In this document: piece after piece, positions 1-12,561 of the stretch
How the letters are laid out: the number at the start of each line of letters is the position of its first letter
Position numbering within the stretch: the stretch's first letter is position 1
NCBI GenBank assembly: GCA_946406115.1
Contig: OX291543.1
Location: 23,896,815-23,960,814 of the forward strand
Reading direction: 5' to 3'
Origin: Apoda limacodes
Taxonomy: Eukaryota; Arthropoda; Insecta; Lepidoptera; Limacodidae
Length of the DNA stretch: 64,000 bases
The notes under the pieces: model-generated
Database searches by the model: none
Told to the model about the DNA's origin: nothing
Seen by the model: only the letters and a program-made list of their open reading frames with translations
Made by a program: the position numbers and the translations under genes

Positions 1-149
1 TTAATCTAGGAGTTATATTTTAAAGATTTATATTTAATATGGATAATATTGCTCATAGGTACATACCATATACGGACACGAACAAGGAATATATTTATTT
101 TATAAATACATTCATATATGACAGTTGTATATTTGCTTTAAGTGAGTGT
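1..149. other. AT-rich flank, no gene
   Basis: AT-rich sequence with no motif I recognise. It ends where the inverted repeat of the next element begins. The short open frame across it is a chance frame running into that repeat. Confidence 0.5.
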
Positions 150-241
150 GTAAAGATAAGAGTTGTTTTGTCACTCACTTGGTGTGACATTGACCTTGGT
201 GTTGGCTCGCCGGAACGCACGTCGGCCCTGCGAATATTCTA

Positions 242-1593
242 CACTGGCCTGCAAAAGAAGGTATAACAGTTTTTAAATTGAATTTTTCGGAAGTTTTGAA
301 ATTTTGAAAGGATTCGGAGCAGTACGGAGTTTCCCAACATCGTTGGGGGATATTCTCCCATTCTTTCATCAGGGCCTGTTTAAGATCATTGAGTGTGATA
401 GGAGGTCGTCTACGTCGTCTGACCAGCCTTCCGAGCTCATCCCAATCGTGTTCGATCGGTTTCAGGTCAGGACTTCTTGATAGCCAGGCCATCAAGTTGA
501 TACCAACCTCCTGAATGTACTCTTGTACGACCTGAGCGGTGTGTGGCCGGGCGTTATCGTGCATTAGAATTGATCCATCACCCATATTTACCAGATAAGG
601 TCCTGCATACTAATTAAGGATCTCTTGAGCATATCTCACCCCGGTCAGAGTGCCATTTTCTATGGCCACTAACTGAGTGCGACCTTCCGGAGAGATGCCA
701 GCCCATACGTGCACAGAGCCTCCGCCGTATTGAACTCTTTCTGCAAAGCAGGCTTGAGCGTGAGCGAGCGAGCGACTAGGCCGCCTGTAGACTTTTCGCC
801 TTTTTTCATGAGTGAATAATGAGAAACGTGACTTATCCGTGAACAAGACTTTTGCCCATTCTTCTTCACCCCACTGTACGTGGTCACGAGCATACCTCTG
901 TTAACCCGATGCCCTGCCTCAAGTTTACGACCATTTTCTGGCCTGTAGGGCTTCAGGTTTACCTCAGCAAGTCTTCTTCTGACCGTGTCTTCGCTAATGT
1001 AATCATCCCTCATCAGGAGAAGCTGCTGTTGGACCTAAACTGCATTGAGGTGACGATTTCTCAAAATAGTGCTGGCAATATATCGGTCTTCCCTAGCTGT
1101 AGGGCATCTGGGACGGCCCTTTCATGGTCTTCTGAGATGATTTCCGGTTTCTTCGTACCTTTGTTTCACCTTGAAGACCGTTCTTAATGTCACACCTATC
1201 ATTCTTGCAGTATGCACATACTGATGACTAGGTCCAGATGTGCCATAATTCATGCACATTCTTCAGGTGAAAGAGGCTATGTTACGTGCTGAAGGTACCT
1301 TCACTTATGAATTAAATGTAAAAGATCAAAAAGCAAATGCGAAAACAAAAGCATAAAGCTAAAAGTAAAAAATTACAGCATTTGAAAAGGGGGCGTTTTT
1401 CTTTTTGTTTATTTTTTCAGCCATCATTGAAAATCAAATCAGTCAAAAAGGCATTTTCTACATAATGCTTTTTATTTCAAGTTTCTAATTTAAATAGTTT
1501 AGAAGTTGTCGTCATGTTTATGAGAGATAATTTAGTTAAATAAAATAAATAAAATAATTAAATAAAATAGTTATTTTCTTTTGCAGGCCAGTT
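242..1593 (-). mobile_element. Tc1-like transposon (1352 bp) with TA target duplication
   Basis: The ends are short inverted repeats, CACTGGCCTGCAAAAGAA on the left and its near complement on the right, flanked by TA at 240-241 and 1594-1595. The uninterrupted target is seen in the right arm of the host element near 2700-2716, where the sequence runs straight through the same TA. That gives an empty-site comparison inside the window. The length is usual for Tc1-like elements, and a decayed transposase lies inside on the minus strand. Confidence 0.85.
300..1255 (-). pseudogene. Tc1-like transposase, broken
   Basis: Read on the minus strand, this encodes a DD34E transposase, the enzyme that cuts and pastes Tc1 elements at TA sites. 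The N-terminal part (around 910-1013) resembles the paired helix-turn-helix region (VRRRLAEVNLKPYRPENG). Next comes the first catalytic Asp region (FTDKSRFSL, near 840), then the second Asp (LMHDNARPHTA, near 560) and the final Glu region (SPDLKPIEHDWDELGR, near 450). One in-frame TAG at 610-612 separates the second-Asp block from the upstream block. A frameshift between about 850 and 900 separates the HTH part. The protein cannot be made intact from this copy. Confidence 0.85.
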
Positions 1594-1649
1594 TAGTTCA
1601 GTCTTTGCGGCAGGTTGAAAGCGACACTTGCGTATTGCGTTTTTAGTGG

Positions 1650-2655
1650 TCGGTTCGTTGGATTCAGTGTGATTTAAACAGCCAAAACAGTGTGGACGCC
1701 TTTGGAAATAGCTACACGGAGCATCATTATTACCAGGAACCGCTAAGTGACACACTTAAAGTTTGAATCTGTCTTCTCTATCTGTCTATTTTGTAACAGT
1801 TTCCCAAGTTTTAAAGTAAGTTTACTTCCCTTAGGGAAGGCCCCCCTCGTAGATAACATAAGCACAGACTGACGCCTAGGTTTCTAGTTCCGTCGCGATG
1901 CCCCGGACTAGCAGCGCTGTGAGTGCGCAATTATAATTATAGTTTACGGATTGCGCTTTTGTTTATGATTTTTATTAATTCAGGATCCGTACGTTTATTT
2001 CGTAAATTCGTTCGGTTAATTTAGATAATGTTTTGTATTGCTAATAAGATTTTATAATTTTTTTTTTCTCTTGATTATTTTGTGTGTTTGTTTATTGTAA
2101 TCGCTAGCCATGTGGAAACCGAGGGCAAAGATTTTTGACATACTTAGGAGTCTAGCGATTATGGTGGTCCCCACCACTCTATCATTTGTCTCCCGCCGTC
2201 ATCGATTCAAGCCACAGACAGACCGGTAAGGTTGTCAACGGTGAGAGGAGAGTTGTCGAGGGGAACCCTCCCTGTATGGCAGTTCAGGTGCGATCTCCAC
2301 GAGCTTTACCACCTAGCAGGGTACGGGCCTCCGAATCTGTCAAGGCCAGGAGAGCTTCTCCTCTGCATTGTAACTCTGATCGGACCAGGAGAGTAAATTG
2401 CACACATGCAACTGCTGTGCGATTGGTAAGTGAGAGGATGTCACCTCCCATTGTTGAGTGGCCGCAATTGGAGCGACGTCCTCCGCCCTTACGACGAAGG
2501 TGGCTGGTGAATCTGACCTAAAGTATCTCCTCCCCCGCCAACATGAGGCGTCCTCCTCACGAAGGCTGGGAACCAATTCCCAGATTTGATCTTTCTGCGC
2601 ATGAGTTGAGTCCTACCCTTCCGAAATCCTCCACAAAATTCAAAAACGAGCACAA
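1650..2655. other. Interior of the long-TIR element, no recognised gene
   Basis: About 2100-2540 is noticeably richer in G and C than its surroundings and is open for about 110 codons on the plus strand (2186-2521). The translation is basic and proline/arginine-rich, with no motif I recognise. It could be a non-coding 5' region of a mobile element or captured host sequence. Only its position between the two arms is certain. Confidence 0.4.
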
Positions 2656-2803
2656 AACCACTAACTACGCAATACCTGAGTGTCGCTTCCAACCTGCCGC
2701 AAAGACTGAACTAGAATATTCGCACGGCAGACGTGCGTTCCAGCGAGCAGACACCAAGGTCAATGTCACACCAAGTGAGTGACGAAACAACGCTTATCTT
2801 TAC

Positions 2804-3961
2804 CGAACAATCCCCCGGCCCAGCCAGATCGAATTGGTCTGAGACTACTCAAACGGGAGAATCCTAAATAACAGGAAGATGGGACAAGGTTGCCACAGCT
2901 CGTTTCAGAATACAGTCACCAACCAATACCTCAGCAACTTGAGGAACTTTAACTGAGTTTTAACTCTTTCATGTGTTAGGTTTTTCAGATGTTACATCTA
3001 ACAATTGCTTATCAGAGTTTCAATTTAGATGTCCTAATATATCTTGATAATTAATCTTATCAGATAAATAATTTTAAAATAGTACAAATGACACAAAATA
3101 ACTTAAAAATTTACATACAGCCCATCACTTAGGTACACAACATTTATTTACGATAGTTAAAAAAAAATAGTCTTTCCCCAACCCAACGAAAATATAATAG
3201 ATTGGAAGTCACTGCCATTGTCCGATGTCCACTCGTATTCATGTATAAGAAGGAAAATCCCTACTTGAGACTTTTAAGATTTATCTCAGGATCCAAGCTC
3301 CTAGATCGTGTGACCCATTCAAAATAAAGAAACGACGGAGACAAAACGCAGGGAAACTAAAGAAAATGTACGAGTATACCTTGCTGCATACTGGATCTGC
3401 ATCTAAACTTAAAAGTATTGTTTTTAAGACTAACACACTAACACTGTCACTTAAAATAAATTATTGTTGAAAAGAACGTTCCCTGTCGAAAGTTCGAGAT
3501 TGACTGCCTTGACTTCTCGTCCTGATTCCTAACCAGAATTTCATCTGATGCTATTGTTGTTGGAAAATGCTAGTTACCTTGGCCAGAATTTCATACTTGA
3601 AACACATTAAAATGTTTTTCAGGGTTTTTTGCTCCAAATATTCGTATGTATGCGTTATCAACCATGTACGTCTGAAAAGTCATTCATTAAAACCTTTATG
3701 CGTTTTGTGAACAAATATTAGGGTTGGCAAAATTATTTCTTGTGAACTTCTTATATTTTCAAAACGAATTTTCGAACTTTTCTCTTTAGGAAAATTTATA
3801 AAATAATGTTATTTAACAGTATCTTTAATTCCATTATTTTCTTAACTTGAATGAAGTTTTTATTTATTTTTTTATTTTTTAAACTTATGGTATTTATTTC
3901 ATTACTATATTTTTCAGTTATAAGTAAAATTAACCATTAAATAGTAATATCAATCAGAATT
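2804..3961. other. Spacer, no gene seen
   Basis: AT-rich DNA without a convincing open frame, RNA gene or clear repeat structure. Confidence 0.5.
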
Positions 3962-4660
3962 GGGTTGCACTCTGGGAGTGCCGGCAGAAGTGAAAACATA
4001 CTAGCTATTTACTTCCCATCACTTCGTATACATATTTATTTATTATAAACAATAATGTTCGTTTATTTACTTTTTTGACGTAGTATATTTGACATCTCAA
4101 TCTGTCATAGAATAAAAATCCCATATCCAACCTCCCTGTACTACTCATAATCGCCATATACTAAAAATAAAAAACTAACCTAATGTAAATAAATCTGACG
4201 TGAGTTCCGTCTTACAAATTTTCTATGAATTGTCCTTTTTTGAAGTTTTCACTTCAAAAACATACAACCTGGATATAACATTTTAACATGTATAATCCGT
4301 GCATTCATCTTTTCATCAACCCAATTTCCTCTTACTTTTTATTCGTCCACAAAAAAAGTGGACAACGCCGCTAAAAACGTTTTCACTTAAAAATAATAAT
4401 AGGTGTGGCATTATGGTTTCCATCTTGCGAATTTTTATAGCGTGGCATTATGGTTTCCATCTGACGATCAGTCTGACGCGAGTTTATCATTTTTTACACA
4501 TCACAAAAACTAACATAATGTGAATAAATCTGACAAAAGTTCCGTCTTATGAATTTTCTATAAATTTTCGATCAGGACACGTGACCTGACGCGAGTTTAA
4601 AAAAATTTACCCATACCTAAAAAAATGCACAACGCCGCTAAAGAAGTTTTCACTTCAAAA
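3962..4660 (+). repeat. Interspersed repeat with gaagtgaaaac/gttttcacttc ends (copy 1)
   Basis: It begins gggttgcactctgggagtg, continues ccggcagaagtgaaaaca, and ends cgccgctaaagaagttttc followed by acttcaaaa. The motif GAAGTGAAAAC near the left end is inverted at the right end. Inside, the block 'acaacgccgctaaa..gttttcactt' occurs twice (about 4365 and 4628), as does 'ggcattatggtttccatct'. The same family appears at 31028-31750, 54334-54698 (reverse) and 61536-61920. It has no coding capacity, so it is probably a non-autonomous DNA element of unknown superfamily. Confidence 0.7.
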
Positions 4661-6161
4661 AAATTATTCACGTGCGGTATGGTATGATACATTTTGTTTT
4701 GCATTTAACGTTTATCTTTCGCCACTTCAACTTGCACTGATGTCGATATTGACATTCGATTTTACAGTATATTGTTTGAAATACTTGTATGTATTACCTC
4801 AACTTTCTAACTCGTTTTAAATATTTCTCGCTGTTAATACGGCTACCCCGTCCAAAACATGTAGTTGTAGCTTATTAAGGTAGGACCGCACTAGGTGTAA
4901 CTGCACCGCAGCGGAACTGAACGACACGACGCGTAATTTTTTGGTAAACCGCACTTGAACTACAGCGGCGCTACATAAATATATTTAGTAGCTAGGTAAC
5001 TTCTTAGCAAGATGAACGTCGAAATGGATATGATAATTATTTCCTTGTGAATGAAGAGAAAAGGTTCAAGCAAGAAAAATACAAAATTTACTTACCATTT
5101 ACTCCCATTTCTTGAGCTATTTATAAAATCTAACAAATAGCAATGAATAATTCAGTTCGTTGTTTATAAAGAATATATCATTATCATACACAAGCTTTCA
5201 CTTATCAATCCTTTGAAATATTAAAATAATATGAATGGATATGGAAGAAATCATAAATATCGTAGAATTTAAATAGGTTATTTTAATAAATTGTCGTAGT
5301 AAACTTATTTAAGTATGACGACCAGAATGTCAATTTAAATTGGTATATAACTCGTCTTGGTACTGTTTCTACAATTCAGTCAGTAAGGAAAACATTTCTC
5401 ACTCAAGAATCTAACTCTCCAGTTAAATAAACAATAGGTATTTTGAGTGACTAGATCTTTAGCGTTTCGCCAGCACACCGAAAATCCCCCCGGCTCGTAT
5501 AATAAAAAGCAAATACAACGGGATTCTAAATGAATAAGAATAGGACAAATCTTAGACCAACTAATTTCCCATAAAACAGCTTTAGTTTTATTTGTTCAGT
5601 TTATGTTTAGCTTCTGGTCGTACCCTTTTTAGTCATTGTCATTGTCTCCTTATGTTTATACGGTAAAAGAATAAAATTTTACACAGGTACTCGGTTTCTC
5701 TTTTTTTATTTATATTTGATTTAGATATAAACATATGTATAACATTGTTAATGTGTTACCAATCTCTCTTTTTTTATTCTATTTAAACCTATAGGAAAAA
5801 ATATTTCAAATGTCATAAAGAAAAAGATTACACCTTTTACTACGCCGCACGTATCCGTGACGGCGTCAACAGCATTTTGAAATCGTTAGCCAGTAGGCTG
5901 AACTGTCCGAAGTAGAACCATTTAGCACAGCTTTATACGCAACATAACCGATACTCAATGAACTAGATTTACATAAGAATATATAAAATATTTTATTATT
6001 ACTAACCCTAGTCACAAAATCATCTTTGGTATGATTATTTTAATCTGAAATAAACGTATTTTATTTTTATTATTTATTAGTAATTTAACTAATCAACAAC
6101 AATTCATATAGAAACTAGAAATGAGTTTCTCGATAAATCGCTGCACTCAAAATTTCTTTAT
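4661..6161. other. Spacer, no gene seen
   Basis: AT-rich, with no open frame above background and no recognisable element. It ends where homology to the second duplicated block begins. Confidence 0.5.
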
Positions 6162-7181
6162 AATTATGTGGTTTTTCCTTTTGAGAATAGAAAAAACATT
6201 GACTCACTTCCGTAAAAAAGTACTTGAATAATAATTCCATACTACTAAATCACTCAGTCAAATATAATTTTCAGTTTTAAAAAGCCCGATCTTCTATATT
6301 ACACATTTGTTTGAATTTCATATATGCAAATGAAAGTGAAAAATGTATGTATGTATTAAATTTCGAAGGTGGAAAGAAAGCACTTTCATATGACTATTTC
6401 AATGTTTTTTTCTGACTCCCACTTCCTCAAAATACCAATCCGTCTCTCTTCTTTATTGAACGTTTACATAGTCTCAATTTTATATTCACATCTATGTAAG
6501 CCGATTGTAATACGGCCATTAATCAATATCCTTATACGTTACCCATCTCGCACATAAATCAACAATCGAATGATACAAAAACAATTCAAATTATTTCTTG
6601 ATACATATTTACTTAGACAAGTAGCGAGTACGTAAATACTTGGTGCGTACCTACTTTGATTAAATACAAGTACCTATAACGATATCCTACAAGATTTTCT
6701 AATCTCGCTTTGTGCGGGGTTCTCTCAATTTGCGAGATTGAAAATTATACTTTGATCATAGTTTGTTTTTGTTTGATAAGTCAAATATCTAAATTTATTT
6801 CATTAAAATCCATGCTTGTGGGGACTTTCGATCAGGATGGAAGTATAATTTGTCTTTCTCTGTTCCTTCAGCTATCTATGTGCCATAAATCAAGTCAATT
6901 GTTTCTACCATTACGACACGAGTGGAATAGTGTTTCTGTGAATAAATATTTCTGTGGGAATTCTTTATTGGAAGAAAATATTCTCTATCCTTTTATGTCC
7001 CTATAGCAATTCCGAACTAAAATTTATTTATTTTCAAACAAAATAGTATAGCCATTGTTATCTACCAACTTAGAAGCTTAGAAGCATTCTTCGCTGCTGG
7101 GTATCTTGCCATTTGCCAGCAAAATACGAAGTAGCTTGACTGATGACACGTAGAGAATTGATTTTGTCCTAGTATCAATCA

Positions 7182-10100
7182 ATGAACATAAGTAGTACAT
7201 TGCAAACTGTTTCAGAGATGATTCCTACGCGCCTTGTTATTGGTGTGATGATATTTTCGGCGGTCTGCATCAACTACATGATGAAGGTTAACTTAAGCAT
7301 CAACATCGTAGCTATGGTGCCTGTGACAACTAATAACACAGTAAGTTAAGATTGTAATATCGAGAATGCCAGTAAAATAATGGAACACATTTAGAAGTTT
7401 TTTTTAATCCTAAGTTTTATCCCAGTGCTAAATATCGCTGCAGATTAAGCAATAAAACGTTAAAGCAAAGCGTGTTATATCCTCGCACTTGCGGATCTTA
7501 TGGCAGCGCGTAGGTGTTTAGCAAATTAAAATTAGAATTATTTATTTATTTTTATATTTGTAATTTATGACTTTTGATATAAGATCAATATGTTTTATTG
7601 AAAAACATTATTATTATTATTATTATTTTAGAATAACCTCCCTAGCCCATCTTAGTCCACTGGCGCGGTCAGTGATGCCTGCCGTTGGTATGTCCAGTTG
7701 GTTCCTCCTCCGTAGTATTATTTCGTTGCACCATTTTGTTTTTGGTCTCCCTTCATCACATTTGGGGTTTTTTGTCTTGGACACAATGAAACTAAATACA
7801 AAATTAAATTTATATTTACAGAATAAATCAAAAGTAAAGTATACAACTATGCGATTTCTCGCGTACTTTAATTTTCAATGTATGTTTTAGGTGAACTTTT
7901 TTATTGCCTTTTTAGTTATTAATGTTTTTACGCAGTCAGGTTTTTTATTTTTTTTATTTGAATTTAAATTTAATTTCTTACTTTTCACACCTTGTTTATT
8001 CACAGAATGCGGAAAACACTTTAAGCTGGTCTGCATACCAGCGCGCCAACATTCTCAGCAGTTACTTCTGGGGCTACTTAGTGGCAAACTTGTTGGGTGG
8101 TACAGCATCCGAACGTTGGGGCCCGAGGATCATTGTTTCTTCAACGACAGTGGCAAGTGCAGTCCTTACGTTGCTTAGTCCACTCGCTGCTAAGCACAGC
8201 TATTTACTAATGCTTATACTTCGAATACTTCTGGGATTCCTTGGTGTAAGTATTTACTTATTTTAGGGGATATTATAACGTGGAACTTTTTGTTTATGTT
8301 ACCCGACATCTTCGACAATTTAGGAACCGATTTTATACAAGTGAAGTGGCAAACAAGCAGACGGCCGGCAATATGTTAAGCAGTCACAGTAGGCTATTGA
8401 CGTTTGCAACGGCATGCAGGGGCTTTATCCTATTTTAAAACTTTTATTACTCCCTTCTTTAAAAACCCTATATTTTTAATAAATATAATTCGTTGAGGTT
8501 ATAAAATTGTAGGAATGTTTTTGAGAAAGGGCGCCATCTGTGTTCCTAAGGGATGAAAGTGGTGGTGCTTTGGGTGAAATAGCTTGTTTTAGCTCGTACT
8601 ATTACTATGCAAATAGGCTTGTTTTTATCATAAATTGCAGCTTTTAGGTCAAAGTCGCTTACGCATATATTATAATCATCAAAAATATAAAATATGTAGT
8701 TGTACACACGTACACACAAATACTGGCATGGCTCTTATTCTTACTTAGCTTACGTTGTATTGTTGTCATTCTTGTAACTGGTTTGGAATGAATTGTTCCA
8801 GTTTCTTTCGATGATAACACGTTTCGATGCGGCGATGGAATGGGCAAATCTTATTGTTTAAGCGATGATTTTAATAATAAATCACAAGCATTGCTTTATT
8901 AAAGTAGTCTTTTTTCATTTCAGGGCTTTTTATATCCTTCTGTACACGTTTTGGTGACACAGTGGGCAGTGCCTACTGAAAAGGGAAAATTTATTGGAGC
9001 TATAATTGGAGGAACTAGTGGAACGGTCGTCGTTTGGACAATCTGTGGATTGGTAATTGAGACCTTTGGGTGGGAATGGGGTTTTTACATCTTCGGGATT
9101 ATAAGTCTCCTGTGGTCAATTATGTGGTTGTATCTAGTTTATGACTCTCCGAAACAACATCCTAGAATTTCACCACAGGAAATTAAATACTTAAGTGAAG
9201 GAATCAAGGATCAACAAGTTCGAAAAGTAATTGTTTTTTTTTGTTTTTTCAGCGACCTAAATAAGTACAAAAAAACTTTAAACATCAAAGTTGATATTCT
9301 AAAATTAATTCTAAACCTACCTATTTAATTCTTGCTTATTGAGGCTGAATCATTTGAGTCACGGTAGTAGTTAACCCTACCATGTTGTAGCATGTGTGGC
9401 TTGCATAATTTAAAAATAGGTGAGGTATAATTTGAATCCAGGGCTAAAATCTACAAGGACTCTGAGGTTAAGGTACTGATATAGCACCAATCAGAACACT
9501 GATAATACAAAAATTGCAGGTATAAAACAAAAGGACTTTGGTATTTTTTTTTTTTTAGAAAGATGCAGCTTTTCACTATGATTGCCAGCTATTTGTACCT
9601 CATGAAAGCAAACAGACTTCCCCATGAATGCTACTGATTCAAAAAATAGTTTTTCAAAACACAAAAAATCTATTGCTTATATACAGACCATGGCGATTTG
9701 CGATGTGGCAGAAAAAATACACATCATATTTACATCCAGCAGTGTTAAAACGTAATGCAATTTTTAGTTATCAATTATTTAGCTAAGCTTTAGAAAGGGG
9801 AGAAAAAGGTTTATTTCAGAATATGAAGAGGCTATAAACTTTTTACTTTAAAAAGGCAGTCCTGCACCCTTATTCAGGCAGGCTTGCGATTTCACCCCCA
9901 ATTCAAAGTTTATTACCCAGGGGTGTCCGAGGCACGCAATTATCGACTCTGACGACGATCACCACGACACGCTCCCGGCTCAAACGGTAGAAGAAAATTT
10001 GGCCCGAATTCTCGTCCACTACTACAACCATTACTTACAATTTGATAATCATTAATTACTGGTAATTCAGAAATGAAAACAAAAGCTATCTTTTAAATGA

Positions 10101-11281
10101 CTTCTATCTATTTCTATAAATTAAATGCATCATGATTCATGCATTATTTTAATAGCCATAAGCCATAATAGTAATAAGCCATATATATTAGAAAAAGTCA
10201 AAGTTTTTTTTAAATTCGAATTAGGTAGATTTCTACCGAGGAGAATCTGGCAAGAAACTCGATAGTAAGCCGGCTCCTTCAACTGCGTTGGTCAGGCAGA
10301 TTAGCTTCGCTGTTACCAAAGTTGTAAATAATTATTATTCATCTGAATTTATATACCCAATGTCACTCACACAATCACGACGAATCAAATGACACCTCGC
10401 ATGTCAAAATCCGTCAAGCCGTTCAGGCTGTAGGGCGTGCCAAAGAAATTGACGTTTAAAAAACATTACCCTCCTTTCTTCCGGCAGTCAGGTAAAAAGA
10501 TATTGCGTGAGATTAATACATTGTTTTTTTTTTCAGCCAATGCCTCCGTATCAAAAAATTTTGACTTCTGTACCGGTTTGGTCTGTTCTGTTTCTATCAT
10601 TTAGCACTGGATGGGGAATGTATTTTGTCCTTACTCTTTCACCTACTTACATAGCTAATGTGCTTGGCTACAAAATGTCTTCAACAGGCCTGTTGTCAGC
10701 CTAAGTATATTTAACAAGACCTATTGGTGGTTTTTTGTTTGGATCTTTCGGTGATTTTTTATTAAGAAGAAACGTATCTGTAAGAGCTATTAGAAAAGTT
10801 GGTTGTATAGTATCACATGTTTTGCCGGGATGCTTACTTTTGGCATTAACTCATGATGGAAATACACCAGAGTCTTCCATAGCAATATTACTTCTAGCGA
10901 TGTTTCTAAATGGTGCAGTTACAATAACCTCTGTTGCAAATTCGCACGATTTGACAAACAATTTTGCCGGTACAGTTACAGGAATAGTAACATCAATTGT
11001 TACTTTTGCAGGTGTTGTGGTTCCTTTTGTAGTTGCATATATAACAAAATCAGACGAGGTAATATTTTAATGTACTAATTTCATTCAAATATTTTTATGT
11101 CGATAATGAAATCATAATAATTTATTTTTAAATATTTTAGACTAATGCGGAGGCATGGAGACCAGTGTTTTATGTAGGCGCAACTGTTTACATATTATTT
11201 GCAGTCCAGTTCATAATATTTGGGTCTACAAAGACACAATCCTGGAATGCGTTAAAAGACCAAGAAAATGCAAAATTTTAA
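7182..11281 (+). pseudogene. MFS/SLC17-type anion (phosphate) cotransporter, copy A, broken by a stop codon
   Basis: The five exons are 7182-7340, 8006-8245, 8924-9226, 10537-11058 and 11141-11281. All joins are phase 0 and every splice site is GT-AG. The family is multi-pass membrane transporters that move phosphate or other organic anions with a cation. Motifs match copy B: YMMKVNLSINIVAMV in TM1, GGTASERWGPR (MFS motif A-like) and RILLGFLG|GFLYPSVH in TM4. Codon 290 in exon 4 is TAA (10702-10704), where copy B has TCA. A second change makes TAA at 11279-11281, six codons earlier than in copy B. About nine residues in ten match copy B, with changes concentrated in exon 4. AATAAA lies at 11298-11303. 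A truncated product of about 289 residues would lose the second half of the transporter. A real polymorphism or an assembly base error at codon 290 cannot be excluded. Confidence 0.88.
8335..8425 (-). repeat. 3'-end scrap of the jockey/CR1-type LINE in intron 2 of copy A
   Basis: Contains 'tggcaaacaagcagacgg' and 'gcaacggcatgcaggggc', degenerate versions of the 3' terminus of the LINE at 31751-34528. The same scrap sits at the same place in intron 2 of copy B (39670-39775), so it was inserted before the duplication. Confidence 0.65.
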
Positions 11282-12415
11282 AAGATGTCAAGTAATTAAT
11301 AAAACCATGGTTGTATTTTTTATAACTATACCATTATTTAAATATATTAAATATATATGTTGGATAATATATTATTAATTATTATATGATGATATCAATA
11401 AATATATATATACCTATCTACTGTACCTATTTATACAAATTATAACGCATCCTATGGAATAAATCAGATAAAATTTCGTTGTATATGTGGCTGACTACGG
11501 CTTGGATTGGATTTATTATTACGTTTTCCGAAACAGTATCTGATATTAGAACATAATAATTAATAACAATAAGGATAACTTTTCTAATGCAAATTCTGTA
11601 CAATCAATATAAGCACGCATACTTATACTGTTAATAACAAATTTCGGGTTTCTGTCTACTTTGGTCTAAAAGATAGAGCCCTTCAAAGGTAGGACGGTCA
11701 GACAGACAGAGCCTAATTAAGTAAAAATAATGTGGGTACTGAACCCTAGTAAAAAATGAAGTAGATAAAAATATTTAAAAACGCTGGTACGTGGTGACCA
11801 GATCCAAAATTAAGCAAATACATAGAAGAACAAGAGTGAAAGACATAACTTCAAACTAGTCGACGTTGGGAAAGGAAGATTCTAATGGCGATCCGGAAAA
11901 CATACTTTCGGACGGCATCCCCTAGGGGGGCTATCGACCCACCAAGAGCCGCAAGCAACTTAGGGTGGATTTTACCAAAAATACCGAAAACACCTCCATA
12001 ACCGTAAATGTCTAACAAAAATGCGTTTAGCGTAATTCGGATACCACCCAAAAAAAATTTACCCAAACAGAACATCGTTTAGAGAAATGGTATAGATATG
12101 AATATTTCTACGTAAAGCTATGCGAAGGCATATCCATACCAAACGAGCAAAGTATTGAGCAGAAGATTACTATCCAACATTTCAACGACCTTAGCTGTTA
12201 TTCCTATATTGTTTTTAAACATAAAAATATGACGTATAAATATATCGTAGGGATTTGTCTACTGCAGTCTTCGCCTCTTTTGTCTTCGCGCAGTTTTTAA
12301 ATTACCTTCCTGTTCTAATAAAAAGATCAAGATAAGCAATTTTAAAACTTTGGCCCTATCTAATTTTTTAAAAATTATTTATCTTTCCAAAATTTTGCAG
12401 TCGTTTGTTTACTTA

Positions 12416-12561
12416 TAAAAATCCGGCCAAGTGCGAGTTGGACTCGCGCACCGAGGGTTCCGTACCTACTTCCATTTACGTAATTTACAAACACAAACAA
12501 AAAAGTGTGCAGCTAAGCGGTCACCCATCCAAGTACTGACGAAGCCCGACGTTGCTTAACT
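12416..12561 (-). repeat. Lepidopteran interspersed repeat with a 5S-rRNA-like segment
   Basis: On the minus strand it starts gaagttaagcaacgtcggg and continues gtcagtacttggatgggtg, accgctta. That closely matches the internal region of insect 5S rRNA, which holds part of the pol III control region. It then runs into 'ggtacggaaccctcggtgcg', a short gcgag/ctcgc hairpin and 'cacttggccggattttt'. The matching place in copy B (46043-46125) keeps the tail but has lost the 5S-like part. Confidence 0.7.

Larger units (their letters stand above)
150..2803. mobile_element. Long-TIR DNA element interrupted by a Tc1-like transposon
   Basis: Two arms are near-identical inverted repeats. The left arm is 150-241 continued at 1596-about 1650; the right arm is about 2655-2803. 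Both outer ends start GTAAAGATAAG (right end read on the minus strand) and share a stretch ending gcgaatattcta. Joining the left arm across the Tc1-like insert gives about 145 bp of arm. The interior (about 1650-2655) has no transposase I recognise, so this looks like a non-autonomous element of about 1.3 kb. No clear target-site duplication is visible and I do not assign a superfamily. Confidence 0.7.

Noticed and set aside
2186..2521. 111-codon open frame in GC-rich DNA
   Set aside because: No domain or family resemblance, no clear start context, and it lies inside a long-TIR element. The frame is open mainly because the region is GC-rich.
7567..8178. Plus-strand open frames across intron 1 and exon 2 of transporter copy A
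   Set aside because: They cross the intron-exon border in the wrong frame. Exon 2 is explained by the transporter reading.
11851..12075. 74-codon glycine-rich minus-strand frame in the 3' flank of copy A
   Set aside because: The corresponding place in copy B does not conserve the frame, so it is unlikely to be coding.
12516..12561. A 5S rRNA gene
   Set aside because: Only the internal part of 5S is present and it is fused to a dispersed-repeat tail, so it is repeat-derived and not a gene.
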